DNA of 64,000 bases from NCBI RefSeq assembly GCF_000264455.2, contig NC_017956.1, forward strand, positions 3,268,001-3,332,000. The letters run 5' to 3'. This DNA is from Tistrella mobilis KA081020-065. GTDB taxonomy: Bacteria > Pseudomonadota > Alphaproteobacteria > Tistrellales > Tistrellaceae. The position numbers and the translations under genes were made by a program. The notes below the pieces were generated by a model, which was not told the origin of the DNA, made no database searches, and saw only the letters and a program-made list of their open reading frames with translations. Positions 32,424 to 41,833 of the stretch are shown here, one piece after another (position 1 is the first letter of the stretch; each line of letters starts with the position of its first letter).

Positions 32424-32494
32424 CCGGTCCGCCCGGACCGGGTCCGGACGACGCCGCCCGCATCAGCCGGGATGTCCCGGCGATACGGGCGGCG
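32424..32494 (-). promoter_or_regulatory. Tandem stem-loops in the atpA-atpG gap
   Basis: Two strong structures lie here. First, 32424-32431 pairs with 32434-32441 (CCGGTCCG arms). Second, 32452-32460 pairs with 32486-32494 (CGCCGCCCG arms) and encloses an inner perfect hairpin, 32467-32472 with 32475-32480. No T-run follows. A role in RNA stability or relative subunit expression is plausible. Confidence 0.6.
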
Positions 32495-32514
32495 CCCTTC
32501 AGGCATCCGCCGGA

Positions 32515-34047
32515 TCAGGCGGCGAAGGTCTTGGCGGTGCGGTCGACGACCGCCACCAGCTTCGCTTCCACCTCGTCCGAGAGCTTGCCCTCGGTCGCGA
32601 TGGCGTCGAGGATCGCCTTGTTCTCGCCGCGCAGGTCGGCGAGCAGCGCCTGCTCGAACTTGCCGATCGAATTGACCGGGATCGCGTCGAGATAGCCGCG
32701 CACGCCCGCGAAGATCACGCAGACCTGCTCTTCCATCTTGAGCGGCGAGAACTGGGGCTGCTTCAGCAGCTCGGTCAGGCGCGCACCACGGGCCAGAAGC
32801 TTCTGGGTCGCGGCATCGAGGTCCGAACCGAACTGGGCGAAGGCCTCCATCTCGCGGAACTGCGCGAGGTCGAGCTTGATGCGGCCCGCGACCTGCTTCA
32901 TCGCCTTGGTCTGCGCGGCCGAACCCACGCGGGACACCGACAGACCGACGTTAATGGCCGGGCGGATACCGCGATAGAACAGCTCGGTCTCGAGGAAGAT
33001 CTGGCCGTCGGTGATCGAGATCACGTTGGTCGGGATATAGGCCGACACGTCACCGGCCTGGGTCTCGATGACCGGCAGCGCGGTGAGCGAGCCCGAGCCC
33101 CGCTCCTTGCTCATCTTCGCAGCGCGCTCCAGCAGGCGGCTGTGGAGATAGAACACGTCGCCGGGATAGGCCTCGCGTCCCGGAGGACGACGGAGCAGCA
33201 GCGACATCTGGCGGTAGGCGACGGCCTGCTTCGACAGATCATCATAGATGATCAGGGCGTGCATGCCGTTGTCGCGGAAGAACTCGCCGATCGCGCAGCC
33301 CGAATAGGGGGCCAGGAACTGCAGCGGCGCCGGCTCCGAGGCGGTGGCGGCCACCACGACGGTGTATTCCAGCGCGCCGTTGTCTTCCAGCGTCTTCACG
33401 ATCTGGGCGACCGTCGAACGCTTCTGGCCGACCGCGACGTAGATGCAATACAGCTTCTTCGTCTCGTCCGAACCGGCGTGGGCGGCCTTCTGGTTCAGGA
33501 TCGCGTCGATCGCCACGGCGGTCTTGCCGGTCTGGCGGTCGCCGATGACCAGCTCGCGCTGGCCACGTCCGATCGGCACCAGGGCGTCGATCGCCTTGAG
33601 ACCGGTCTGCATCGGCTCGTGCACCGACTGGCGCGGGATGATGCCCGGGGCCTTGCTCTCGACCAGCGAGCGCTCGGTCGCCTGGATCGGGCCCTTGCCG
33701 TCGAGCGGGTTGCCCAGCGGGTCGATGACGCGGCCGAGCAGGCCACGGCCGACGGGCACATCCACGATCGCCTTGGTCCGCTTGACCAGCGAGCCCTCGG
33801 TGATGTTGCGGTCTTCGCCGAAGATCACGATACCGACATTGTCGGCCTCGAGGTTCAGCGCCATGCCCTTGGTACCGTCGGCGAACTCGACCATCTCGCC
33901 CGCCTGGACCTGGTCGAGGCCGTAGACGCGGGCAATGCCGTCACCGACCGACAGCACCCGCCCGACCTCGGCAACCTCGGCCTCGGTGCCGAAGCTGGCG
34001 ATCTGCTCCTTGATGATCGCCGATATCTCAGCGGCGCGGATGTCCAT
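32515..34047 (-). CDS. atpA: ATP synthase F1 subunit alpha
   Basis: 510 residues, starting [16 protein letters not shown] from the second of two adjacent ATGs, 7 bases after AAGGGG. P-loop [39 protein letters not shown] and [10 protein letters not shown] are canonical. It bears the non-catalytic nucleotide sites. Its start overlaps the atpH stop by one base. Confidence 0.98.
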   Translation of the reverse strand: MDIRAAEISAIIKEQIASFGTEAEVAEVGRVLSVGDGIARVYGLDQVQAGEMVEFADGTKGMALNLEADNVGIVIFGEDRNITEGSLVKRTKAIVDVPVGRGLLGRVIDPLGNPLDGKGPIQATERSLVESKAPGIIPRQSVHEPMQTGLKAIDALVPIGRGQRELVIGDRQTGKTAVAIDAILNQKAAHAGSDETKKLYCIYVAVGQKRSTVAQIVKTLEDNGALEYTVVVAATASEPAPLQFLAPYSGCAIGEFFRDNGMHALIIYDDLSKQAVAYRQMSLLLRRPPGREAYPGDVFYLHSRLLERAAKMSKERGSGSLTALPVIETQAGDVSAYIPTNVISITDGQIFLETELFYRGIRPAINVGLSVSRVGSAAQTKAMKQVAGRIKLDLAQFREMEAFAQFGSDLDAATQKLLARGARLTELLKQPQFSPLKMEEQVCVIFAGVRGYLDAIPVNSIGKFEQALLADLRGENKAILDAIATEGKLSDEVEAKLVAVVDRTAKTFAA

Positions 34048-34607
34048 CATCCAACCCCTTTCATGGCGAGTTTCAGACTGTGCAGCTTGGTGCGGATCGA
34101 GCCGTCGATCATGCGCGAACCGACACGCACGACGAGACCTCCGATGAGGGAGGGATCGACGTCGGTCCGGATCGCGACCGCACCGCCGACCGCCTGCTTG
34201 AGCGCGGCTTCGAGCGCGCTCTTCTGCTCATCGGTGAGGGCATGGGCGGAGGTCACCTCCGCGATCACTTCACCGCGCGCCCGGGCGACGAGCGCCTCGA
34301 AGGAGCGGATCATGGCCGCGAGAGAGAAGAGCCGCCGCTGGCTCGCCACATAGCCGACGAAGTTCCGGGTGAGCTCGTTCATGCCGAGCTTGTCGGCAAC
34401 CGCCGTCACCGCCTTGACCTGGTCGTCTCGCGACACGATCGGGCTGCGCACCAGCCGAGCGAACTCTGCGCTCTCGTCCAGCAGCTGCCTGAATCGGGCG
34501 AGATCGCCGGTCACCGCATCGAGCGCTTCACGCTCCTGCGCCAAATCGAACAAGGCGGTCGCATAACGCCCCGCCAGTCCGGTCGCATCCGCTTGCGCAC
34601 CTGCCAC
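34047..34607 (-). CDS. atpH: ATP synthase F1 subunit delta
   Basis: 186 residues from a GTG at 34607, chosen because the protein then begins [23 protein letters not shown], as in relatives, and CAGGGA lies just upstream. Upstream in-frame starts give a non-conserved, Cys/Arg-rich extension. It links the stator stalk to the top of F1. It is the first gene of the atp operon; the F0 genes are elsewhere, as usual in alphaproteobacteria. Confidence 0.95.
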   Translation of the reverse strand: MAGAQADATGLAGRYATALFDLAQEREALDAVTGDLARFRQLLDESAEFARLVRSPIVSRDDQVKAVTAVADKLGMNELTRNFVGYVASQRRLFSLAAMIRSFEALVARARGEVIAEVTSAHALTDEQKSALEAALKQAVGGAVAIRTDVDPSLIGGLVVRVGSRMIDGSIRTKLHSLKLAMKGVG

Positions 34608-34915
34608 TGGGACCGTCCCTGAAGCCTGTCGTGAAAAGAAAAGCGACGAGGCCCTGCGGTCACGTAATGGAACGCGTGAGCAGGACCAAGGCCACGACAC
34701 ACGCCGTCCGTGGACGCCGTCATGCCGAGGGCAGGCGATACCTAACACAAGGACCCGGGAGGTGCAACCCGCGTTGCGACAGCGAAAATCGCCGTTGTGC
34801 CTGTGACGCGCATCCGGGGCTCGCGGCCGCCCGGTACCGGTTACCACCCCGGAGGATCAACCGGCGGATCAACCGCCCGCGCGGCAATAGGTCGCAACCG
34901 GATCCTCGGAGACCG
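34608..34915. other. Intergenic region before the atp operon
   Basis: This 308-base gap holds no convincing gene. On the minus strand TTGCAC followed 17 bases later by TAGGTA (plus-strand positions about 34746-34774) is a weak promoter candidate for atpHAGDC. A short direct repeat GGATCAACCG occurs near 34853-34874. No clear terminator for the priA end was seen. Confidence 0.35.
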
Positions 34916-37195
34916 TCAGAGAAAACTCTGCGGATCGACGTCGATCTGCACACGAACCGCACCGCGCACCGGCACGAGATCGCGGGCGCGGGCCATGGCG
35001 GCGGGCAGGTCCGCGGCACGATCGGCCATCACCAGCAGCCGCACCCGATGGCGGCCCCGCAACAGGCTGATCGGCGCCGGTGCCGGGCCCAGCAGCCGGG
35101 CACCGGGCGGCAGTGTCCGGCGGAGCGCGCGTGCGAAGACATCGGCCGTGGAGCGGGCATCGCCCGGATCGGGTGCCGAGACCACCACCGCCGCCCATCG
35201 GCCGTAAGGGGGCGCGCCCGCGGCCCGTCGCTCCGAGGCTTCCGCGTCGAGGAAACCGTCCCGATCACCGGCGATGAGCGCGCGGATCACCGGATGGCCG
35301 GGATCATAGGTCTGCAGCAGCACCCGCCCCGGATGTTCGGCCCGCCCCGCCCGGCCGGCGACCTGGGCGAGCAGCTGATAGGTCCGCTCGGCCGCCCGCA
35401 GATCGCCGCCGGCAAGCCCCAGATCGGCATCCACCACCCCCACCACCGTCAGCCGGGGAAAGTGATAGCCCTTGGCCATCATCTGGGTGCCGATCAGCAC
35501 ATCGATCTCGCCCGCCTCCATACGCGCGATCAGATCGGCGGCCTCGACCGGGCTGGCGATGGTGTCGCTGGTCATCACCGCCACCCGCAATTCGGGCATC
35601 AGGCTGCCGACCTCCTCGGCCAGACGTTCCACGCCCGGCCCGCAGGGGGCGAATTTGTGTTCGGCCCCGCAGGCGGGGCAGGTGTCGGGTTCGGGCTCCT
35701 CGTGGCCGCAATGATGACAAACCAGGCGCGGGCCGCCGGCACGGAAGCGATGCTCGACCAGCCAGGCCTCGCAGGACGGGCAGCGCATCCGGTGCCCGCA
35801 GGCACGGCACAAAGTGAGCGGCGCATAGCCCCGGCGATTGATGAACAGCATCGACTGCTCGCCGCGTTCCTTTGCGGCAAGCATGGCGTCTTTCAGCGGT
35901 TCCGAAACGAAGCGGGTGGCGGGCAGGCGCTCGGCACGCATATCGATCGCCTCCACCGCCGGCAGCACGGCGGCGCCGTGGCGGGCCGCCAGGCGACGGC
36001 GGCGATAGCGGCCGCGCTCGACATTGGCGAGCGTTTCCAGGGCCGGCGTCGCCGAGGCCAGAACCACCGGCACGCCTTCCAGCGCGCCGCGCATCACCGC
36101 CATGTCGCGGGCGTGATAGACGACGCCGTCCTCCTGCTTGAAAGCGGCATCGTGTTCCTCGTCGACCACGATCACGCCCAGCGCCGGAAAGGGCAGGAAC
36201 AGCGCCGAACGCGCCCCCACCACCACCGGAGCGGTCCCCTCCGCCACCGCCCGCCAGGCGCGGCGGCGATGGGCCTGCCCCAGATTGGAATGCCACACCA
36301 CCGGCGGCGCGCCGAAGCGGCCGCGAAAGCGTTCCAGCCACTGGCTGGTCAGCGCGATTTCGGGCACCAGAACCAGGGCCTGGCGCCCCTGACGGAGGGC
36401 GGCGGCGATCGCCTCGAAATAGACCTCGGTCTTGCCGGAGCCGGTGACCCCGTCCAGCACTTCGACCGCGAACCCCGCCCCCACCGCCGCAACCAGGGCC
36501 GCGGCGGCCGCAGCCTGGTCGGGGCCGAATGCGGGGCCAGGCAGGTCGGGGTCCGGCAGATCGAAGGCCCGCGGCACCGGCCGGTCGACCGGCACCAGCG
36601 CCCCGCCATCGATCAGCCCGCGAACCACGCCATCGGACACGCCTGCCGCAGCGGCGAGCGCCGCCACCGTCGGCGGGCTGCCGCCCTCTTCCGCCGTCAC
36701 ATGCTCCAGCGTCTCCAGCACCGCCCGCCGCTGGGGCGTCAGCCGGCCCGCGGGCGCGGCACCGGTCGCCACCAGCCCGGTCTCTGGCCGCGGCGGATCC
36801 AGCGCGTCGTCGACCGGCAGCACCATGCGCAGCACGGCCGCGGGCGGCGAGACGGTATAGGCCGCAACTGCATCCACCAGCCGGCGCAGCGCCTCGGGCA
36901 CCGGCGGGCAGTCGCGCCGCGCCGTCACCGGTTTCAGCCGCCCGGCCGCAAGGTCGCCCTCACCGGGGCCCCAGACCACCCCGGTGATCGTGCGCGGCCC
37001 GAGCGGTACCTGCACCACATCGCCGGGGGCGAGCGTCGTGCCGGGCGGGACAAGATAGTCCAGCCGGTCCAGCCGGCGCCCCGCCGGGCCGCCCATCGTC
37101 TGCAGCGGCAGAACGGCCACGCGAGACGCATCGGCAGGGGCACGGTCGGGAAACAACCCGGCGGACGGGTTCGGACTTGTATCCGGGGCGGTCAT
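34916..37195 (-). CDS. priA: Primosomal protein N' (replication restart helicase PriA)
   Basis: 759 residues from the ATG at 37195; a longer in-frame start at 37285 lacks similarity. An N-terminal 3'-DNA-binding domain (VAVLPLQTMGG, PLGPRTITGVVWG) is followed by the helicase core with Walker A GVTGSGKTEVYF, VIVDEEHDAAFKQEDG and a C-terminal lobe with IGTQMMAKGYHFPRLTVVGVVDAD. The eight zinc-binding cysteines lie in LCRACGHRMRCPSCEAW, CHHCGHEE and CPACGAEH. It reloads the replisome at stalled forks. It is convergent with nothing and divergent from the transaldolase-type gene. Confidence 0.97.
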   Translation of the reverse strand: MTAPDTSPNPSAGLFPDRAPADASRVAVLPLQTMGGPAGRRLDRLDYLVPPGTTLAPGDVVQVPLGPRTITGVVWGPGEGDLAAGRLKPVTARRDCPPVPEALRRLVDAVAAYTVSPPAAVLRMVLPVDDALDPPRPETGLVATGAAPAGRLTPQRRAVLETLEHVTAEEGGSPPTVAALAAAAGVSDGVVRGLIDGGALVPVDRPVPRAFDLPDPDLPGPAFGPDQAAAAAALVAAVGAGFAVEVLDGVTGSGKTEVYFEAIAAALRQGRQALVLVPEIALTSQWLERFRGRFGAPPVVWHSNLGQAHRRRAWRAVAEGTAPVVVGARSALFLPFPALGVIVVDEEHDAAFKQEDGVVYHARDMAVMRGALEGVPVVLASATPALETLANVERGRYRRRRLAARHGAAVLPAVEAIDMRAERLPATRFVSEPLKDAMLAAKERGEQSMLFINRRGYAPLTLCRACGHRMRCPSCEAWLVEHRFRAGGPRLVCHHCGHEEPEPDTCPACGAEHKFAPCGPGVERLAEEVGSLMPELRVAVMTSDTIASPVEAADLIARMEAGEIDVLIGTQMMAKGYHFPRLTVVGVVDADLGLAGGDLRAAERTYQLLAQVAGRAGRAEHPGRVLLQTYDPGHPVIRALIAGDRDGFLDAEASERRAAGAPPYGRWAAVVVSAPDPGDARSTADVFARALRRTLPPGARLLGPAPAPISLLRGRHRVRLLVMADRAADLPAAMARARDLVPVRGAVRVQIDVDPQSFL

Positions 37196-37465
37196 CGCAT
37201 AAGCAGCAGTCGGGTGCGGACGGGTCGGGCGGATGGCATCATGCAACTGGCGGCGGCGCAAGGCTTTCGTTAAACTCCGCGCCAAACCGGCGGCCCCACC
37301 ATCCCTTGCCGGAAGACCCGGACCGGGTTTTCAGGCATCACCGACCGCCACGGAAGTGTCCGCCCGAACGCCGGCTTCCCCTGTCTTCGCCCGGTCAGGA
37401 CGGTCCGTCACTTCCATCGGACCGTCACCCGACCGCCGATACCCTGGTTTCCAGAGGCCCGCATC

Positions 37466-38122
37466 ATGAAGTTCTTCGTCGATACCGCCGACGTTGCCGA
37501 AATCCGCGATCTCGCCGCCACCGGCCTGGTCGACGGCGTCACCACCAACCCGACGCTGATCGCCAAGAGCGGCCGCAAGTTCGTCGAAGTGATCGAAGAG
37601 ATCTGCGCCGTGGTCGCCGGCCCCGTCTCGGCCGAAGTCACCGCCCTCGATCACGAGAAGATGCTGGCCGAGGGCCGGTATCTGGCCCGCATCGCCCCCA
37701 ACGTCACCATCAAGGTGCCGCTGACCATCGACGGGCTGAAGACCTGCAAGGCGCTCTCGGACGAGGGCACCCCGGTCAACGTCACGCTGTGCTTCTCGCC
37801 CGCCCAGGCGATCCTGGCCGCCAAGGCCGGTGCCCGCTTCATCTCCCCCTTCGTCGGCCGCTATGACGATATCGGCGCGCGCGGCATGGAGCTGATCGAG
37901 CAGATCGTCGAGATCTACGCCAACTACCCGACCTTCCAGACCGAAGTGCTGGTCGCCTCGGTGCGCAATCCGCTGCATGTGGTCGAAGCCGGCCGCATCG
38001 GAGCGGATGTCGTGACCGTGCCGCCCTCGGTCCTGCGCCAGATGTACCAGCATCCGCTGACCGACAAGGGCCTGGCCGCGTTCATGGCCGACTGGGAGAA
38101 GACCGGCCAGACGGTTCTTTGA
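37466..38122 (+). CDS. Transaldolase, fructose-6-phosphate aldolase-like
   Basis: 218 residues, the short (about 215-residue) transaldolase subfamily. [36 protein letters not shown] is the family start and the Schiff-base lysine is in [25 protein letters not shown] and [20 protein letters not shown] are typical. It transfers dihydroxyacetone units or cleaves fructose 6-phosphate. Phylogeny would be needed to separate Tal from Fsa; the length favours the MipB/TalC group. Confidence 0.94.
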   Translation: MKFFVDTADVAEIRDLAATGLVDGVTTNPTLIAKSGRKFVEVIEEICAVVAGPVSAEVTALDHEKMLAEGRYLARIAPNVTIKVPLTIDGLKTCKALSDEGTPVNVTLCFSPAQAILAAKAGARFISPFVGRYDDIGARGMELIEQIVEIYANYPTFQTEVLVASVRNPLHVVEAGRIGADVVTVPPSVLRQMYQHPLTDKGLAAFMADWEKTGQTVL

Positions 38123-38269
38123 ACCACGGCCATCTGAACCCGGCGCATCATCCGATGCCGAGCGGCGCGGTCTGCAGCGATGACCCTGAGGGTCGACCCC
38201 GCAGCCGCGCCGTTCCATATTGAAGGGCAACCCCCTTCCCGCCACCCCGAGGCAGACCGACCCGCCAAG

Positions 38270-38977
38270 ATGACCAGCAGCTCCGACACCGCCGCCCCCG
38301 CCGCCGGCCGCCCGATCCAGGACGCCGACGTGCTGGCGCATCTCGCCCGCCACCCGGATTTCTTCCAGCGCCACCCCGAAGCCCTGGAAGCCCTGGTTCT
38401 GCCGGGCCGTCGCCACGGCGACGGCGTCGTCGACATGCAGCGCTTCCAGATCGACCGGCTGGCACGGACGGTGGACGACATGCGCAGCAACCAGAAGCGC
38501 CTGATCGGCACGGTTCAGGCCAATGCCGAGATCGACCAGCGGGTCCGCCAGTCGGTCCTGGCCCTGGTCGAGGCGCAGACCGTCGATGCCGTGGTCGACC
38601 GGCTGGTCCAGGCTGTCCCCCAGGCGCTGGGCATCGAATGCGCGCTGGTTGCGGCCGAAGGCGATGCCGGCCGGATGCCGGCGGGTGTCACCGCCCTTCC
38701 CCCCGGCACGATCGATCGCCTGCTGGGCGCCGGTCGGCCGCTTCGGCTGCGCGGCCGGATCGAGGCCGATGCCCGGGCACCGCTCTGGACCGGGAACGAT
38801 ACCGTCCGGTCCGACGCCGTCGTCCGCCTGGAGACCCGCGCCGACATGCCGCCGATGGTGATGGTGCTGGGCAATGGCCGCGAAGCCACCTGGCATGACG
38901 GTCAGGCGAGCGATCTGCTCGATTTCCTGGCGGCCGTGGCCGCCCGCTGCCTGGCCCGGTCGTGGCCCGGCGCCTGA
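38270..38977 (+). CDS. DUF484 family protein
   Basis: 235 residues from the ATG at 38270 (an upstream ATG at 38180 adds a poorly conserved stretch). The pattern DADVLAHLARHPDFFQRHPEALEALVLP followed by MQRFQIDRLARTVDDMRSNQKRLIGTVQANAEI is the DUF484 start; the rest resembles a GAF-like domain. No function is established for the family. It overlaps xerC by 16 bases, and DUF484-xerC adjacency is widely conserved, suggesting a shared role in chromosome maintenance. Confidence 0.92.
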   Translation: MTSSSDTAAPAAGRPIQDADVLAHLARHPDFFQRHPEALEALVLPGRRHGDGVVDMQRFQIDRLARTVDDMRSNQKRLIGTVQANAEIDQRVRQSVLALVEAQTVDAVVDRLVQAVPQALGIECALVAAEGDAGRMPAGVTALPPGTIDRLLGAGRPLRLRGRIEADARAPLWTGNDTVRSDAVVRLETRADMPPMVMVLGNGREATWHDGQASDLLDFLAAVAARCLARSWPGA

Positions 38978-39984
38978 CGCAGGATCCGGCCGCCCCCCTG
39001 CCGGCGGATATCGCGGCGGCCGTCGAAGACTGGCGGCGCTGGCTGGTGGCCGAGCGGCGCGCCTCGGCCAATACGGTCGCCGCCTATGACCGCGATCTGA
39101 CGCAGTTTCTGCGCTTCATCACCGACTGGGCCGGTGGGATCGGTGATCTTTCCGCACTGGCCGCCATCGACATCCAGGGGTTTCGCGCCTGGATGGCCCG
39201 GCGGCGCGCCGACGGCCTGAAACCCGCCTCCACCGCCCGGGCGCTGGCAGTGGTGCGCGGGTTCTATCGACGGCTCGATCGGGTGCACGGCCTGCCGGCG
39301 CCGGGGCTCGCCGGTCTTTCGGCACCGAAACACGTCCGCCCGGCACCTCGCCCCGTGGCGGCGGCCGATGCCCGCCGGCTGATCGCCGCAGCCGCCGATA
39401 TCGGCGCCGAAACCGGCCGCGACTGGGTGGCGCTGCGCGAACGCGCCCTCTTCGCCCTGCTCTGGGGAGCGGGGCTGCGCATCGGTGAGGCGCTGTCGCT
39501 GGACGGGCGCGACTGGCCGGCGCCGGGCAGCCGCCAGCCGGCCCTGGTGGTGCGCGGCAAGGGCGGCAAGCAGCGCCGGGTGCCACTGATCCCGGCGGTG
39601 GTCGGCGCGGTCGAGGCCTACCGTGCCGCCTGCCCGCATCCGCAGACCTCCGACCGGCCGGTCTTCACCGGCGTGCGCGGCGGCCGGCTGGACCGGGCGG
39701 TGGCGGAACGGCACATGGCGGCGGCGCGGCGCGCGCTGGGGCTGGATGCGACCGCCACCCCCCATGCGCTGCGCCACGCCTTCGCCACCCATCTTCTGGA
39801 TGGCGGCGCCGATCTTCGGATCATCCAGGATCTGCTGGGCCATGAGAGCCTGGCGACCACCCAGCGCTACACGGCAGTTGCGACCGAACGGATGATCGCC
39901 GCCTATGCCGCGGCGCACCCCCGGGCACGGCTGCGCAGCGGCGAGGACGAGACGGACGGCACGGACCGCCCCCCTCAGACATAG
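38962..39984 (+). CDS. xerC: Tyrosine recombinase XerC
   Basis: 340 residues with a GTG start inside the end of the DUF484 gene. The N-terminal SAM-like core-binding domain (about 15-110) precedes the catalytic domain, with residues R173 in GAGLRIGEALSL, K200/K203 in GKGGKQRR, H268 and R271 in HALRHAFATH, H294 in LGHESL and nucleophile Y303 in TQRYTAV. The DUF484 neighbour supports the housekeeping XerC that resolves chromosome dimers at dif with XerD, and not a mobile-element integrase. It overlaps the convergent multicopper oxidase gene by 10 bases. Confidence 0.95.
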   Translation: MARRLTQDPAAPLPADIAAAVEDWRRWLVAERRASANTVAAYDRDLTQFLRFITDWAGGIGDLSALAAIDIQGFRAWMARRRADGLKPASTARALAVVRGFYRRLDRVHGLPAPGLAGLSAPKHVRPAPRPVAAADARRLIAAAADIGAETGRDWVALRERALFALLWGAGLRIGEALSLDGRDWPAPGSRQPALVVRGKGGKQRRVPLIPAVVGAVEAYRAACPHPQTSDRPVFTGVRGGRLDRAVAERHMAAARRALGLDATATPHALRHAFATHLLDGGADLRIIQDLLGHESLATTQRYTAVATERMIAAYAAAHPRARLRSGEDETDGTDRPPQT

Positions 39985-41420
39985 ACCAGTTCGGTCATCA
40001 TGCCGGTGGCCATATGGTAGAGGCTGTGACAGTGGAACAGCCAGCGGCCGGGATTGTCGGCGGTGACCGCAATGGTGACCGCACTGCCCGGCACCACCTG
40101 CACCGTGTCGCGCAGGATGCCACCCACCGGCCGGCCATCGATCGCCGTCACCCGGAAATGATGGCCGTGAAGGTGCATGGGATGCGCCATGGCGGAGCGG
40201 TTGACCATGGTCACCGCCAGCACCTCGCCGGCGCGGACCTGCACCGGGCGGCGATCGGCCCAGCTCCGGCCGTCGATGGTCCAGCGATAGGGCATCATCC
40301 CGCCATCCAGCACCATCTCCACCCGCCGTGCAGGCCGGACCACCGCGGCATCGGCGGGCATCAGGATCCGGTCCAGCATCGCATCGACCGGTGCGGCCGG
40401 TCGTGCCGCCCGCTCGGATAGTCTGGCGACCGCCGCCCCCGGCGTGGCGAGCAGAATGCCGGTGCGGATGGTATCGCCCTCACGCGTCGCCAGCAGCGGC
40501 ACCACCCCGCCTTCGGCCGGCATGTCGACCAGCAGATCGACCCGCTGCCCCTGGGCAAGCGGGACGTCCGCGACCTCCTGCACCGGCACCTCGTTGCCGT
40601 CCACCGCCGCCACGCGGAGGGGATGGCCGCCCAGATCGAGCCGGAAGGCGGTGGCCGTCGCCGCATTGATCACCCTGAGCCGGACCCGCCCGCGCCGCTC
40701 GGTCCGCACCACCAGCGGATCGTCGAGCGTGCGGTCCTCGGCCAGGAAGGCGTCGTAATCGACATCGTTGAGATCGGGGCCCGCCGCAGCCTGGCCCATA
40801 TTCCCGTGGTTCATGGCACCGTGGGTCATCGTGCCGTGGTTCATGCCTCCATGACCCGCCGCCGCCATGCCCGTCAGGCCGGCCAGGATCTCGTCCGGCG
40901 TCCGGAAGCTGAAGTCATGGAGCATGACCACCACCTCCTGCCGGTCGGCGGCGAGGTCGGCGGCACTGCGCACGATCAGGGGCGCCGCCAGCAGAAGCTG
41001 TTCCTGAAGGCCGGCATGGGAATGCATCCAATGGGTTCCGGGCCGGGCCGCGAAATCATAGACCGCTTGCCCATCGGGTGGAATCAGCCCGGCATAGCCG
41101 GTATCGGTCACGCCGTCCTGATCCGGCGGCGGGGTCAGGCCGTGCCAGTGGATGATGGTCGACTCGTCCATCCGATTGTGGAGGGCCAGGTGAAACCGCT
41201 CGCCGGGCATCAGTTCCAGCCCGTTGCCGCCGTCGGGACGGCGGAGGCCCCAGACCGTGGCGGCACGGCCGCGGATGTCGATGACCCGGCTTGCGGCCGA
41301 AAGATGGTGACGCGGCGCATCGGCATAGGCCGATGGCAGCAGGCCGCGCCCGGCCGCGGCCAGGGCCGCAGCGGCGCCCGCCGCACCAAGCAGGCGGCGG
41401 CGGGTGATGTTCATGGACAT
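39975..41420 (-). CDS. Multicopper oxidase (CopA-type, Tat-exported)
   Basis: 481 residues from the ATG at 41420 (AAAGGGA upstream). A twin-arginine signal (NITRRRLLGAAGAAAALAAAG) directs folded export. All copper sites are present: HWHG (91-94) and HSH (133-135), then HPMHLHGHH and the terminal HCHSLYHMATGM, where C464 is the type-1 cysteine and M474 the axial ligand. A Met/His-rich segment (about 190-208, GHGGMNHGTMTHGAMNHG) fits copper(I) binding or oxidation. It likely protects the periplasm from copper. It lies downstream of a Cys/His-rich small gene and a Crp/Fnr gene. Confidence 0.94.
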   Translation of the reverse strand: MSMNITRRRLLGAAGAAAALAAAGRGLLPSAYADAPRHHLSAASRVIDIRGRAATVWGLRRPDGGNGLELMPGERFHLALHNRMDESTIIHWHGLTPPPDQDGVTDTGYAGLIPPDGQAVYDFAARPGTHWMHSHAGLQEQLLLAAPLIVRSAADLAADRQEVVVMLHDFSFRTPDEILAGLTGMAAAGHGGMNHGTMTHGAMNHGNMGQAAAGPDLNDVDYDAFLAEDRTLDDPLVVRTERRGRVRLRVINAATATAFRLDLGGHPLRVAAVDGNEVPVQEVADVPLAQGQRVDLLVDMPAEGGVVPLLATREGDTIRTGILLATPGAAVARLSERAARPAAPVDAMLDRILMPADAAVVRPARRVEMVLDGGMMPYRWTIDGRSWADRRPVQVRAGEVLAVTMVNRSAMAHPMHLHGHHFRVTAIDGRPVGGILRDTVQVVPGSAVTIAVTADNPGRWLFHCHSLYHMATGMMTELVYV

Positions 41421-41481
41421 GGAAAATCCCTTTCCGTCCGGATATCCGATATCTGAAGAGAGGCCCCGTGGCGGGGCGCCG

Positions 41482-41811
41482 TCAGACGATCGGCGGACGG
41501 AACGGGCCTGCCGGGTTGCGGCCGTCGGGCAGGAAGATGGCCGGCAGCGATGGCCGGCCCGCATGGCCGAAGCCGACCGGGATCAGCAGGGCCGGCAGGG
41601 CTGCCGGCGCACACAGCATCGCGCAGGCGGCCATGCAGGCGCGATGCTGACGATCGGGCGCCCCGCCATGATGGTCGGGGCAGGGGCTGGCGGCCATGAC
41701 CACCATCGCCGGCATCGCCTCTGCCGCATGCGATGCCGCCATGTCCCCACCCGACCAGGCGGTCAGGACCAGGGCAAAAACGGCAAGGATGATGAGGGCG
41801 ATGCGGCGCAT
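41482..41811 (-). CDS. Small exported Cys/His-rich protein
   Basis: 109 residues from the ATG at 41811. An N-terminal hydrophobic segment (5-20, ALIILAVFALVLTAWS) looks like a signal peptide or anchor. A cluster CPDHHGGAPDRQHRACMAACAMLC (shown in parts: CPDHHGG, then RQHRACMAACAMLC) gives four cysteines (44, 59, 63, 67) and three nearby histidines. I do not recognise a family with certainty; it resembles small metal-linked proteins found before copper oxidase genes. It is 61 bases upstream of the oxidase and 22 bases downstream of the Crp/Fnr gene. Confidence 0.65.
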   Translation of the reverse strand: MRRIALIILAVFALVLTAWSGGDMAASHAAEAMPAMVVMAASPCPDHHGGAPDRQHRACMAACAMLCAPAALPALLIPVGFGHAGRPSLPAIFLPDGRNPAGPFRPPIV

Positions 41812-41833
41812 GGGCGTGTGCCTGCGGGGTGTA

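Noticed and set aside
34607-34847. N-terminal extension of the ATP synthase delta subunit
   Set aside because: The extra 80 residues are Cys/Arg-rich without similarity; the GTG at 34607 with a ribosome-binding site gives the normal length.
38962-39984. Tyrosine recombinase as a phage or island integrase for the adjacent accessory region
   Set aside because: Its length, catalytic residues and overlap with the DUF484 gene match housekeeping XerC.
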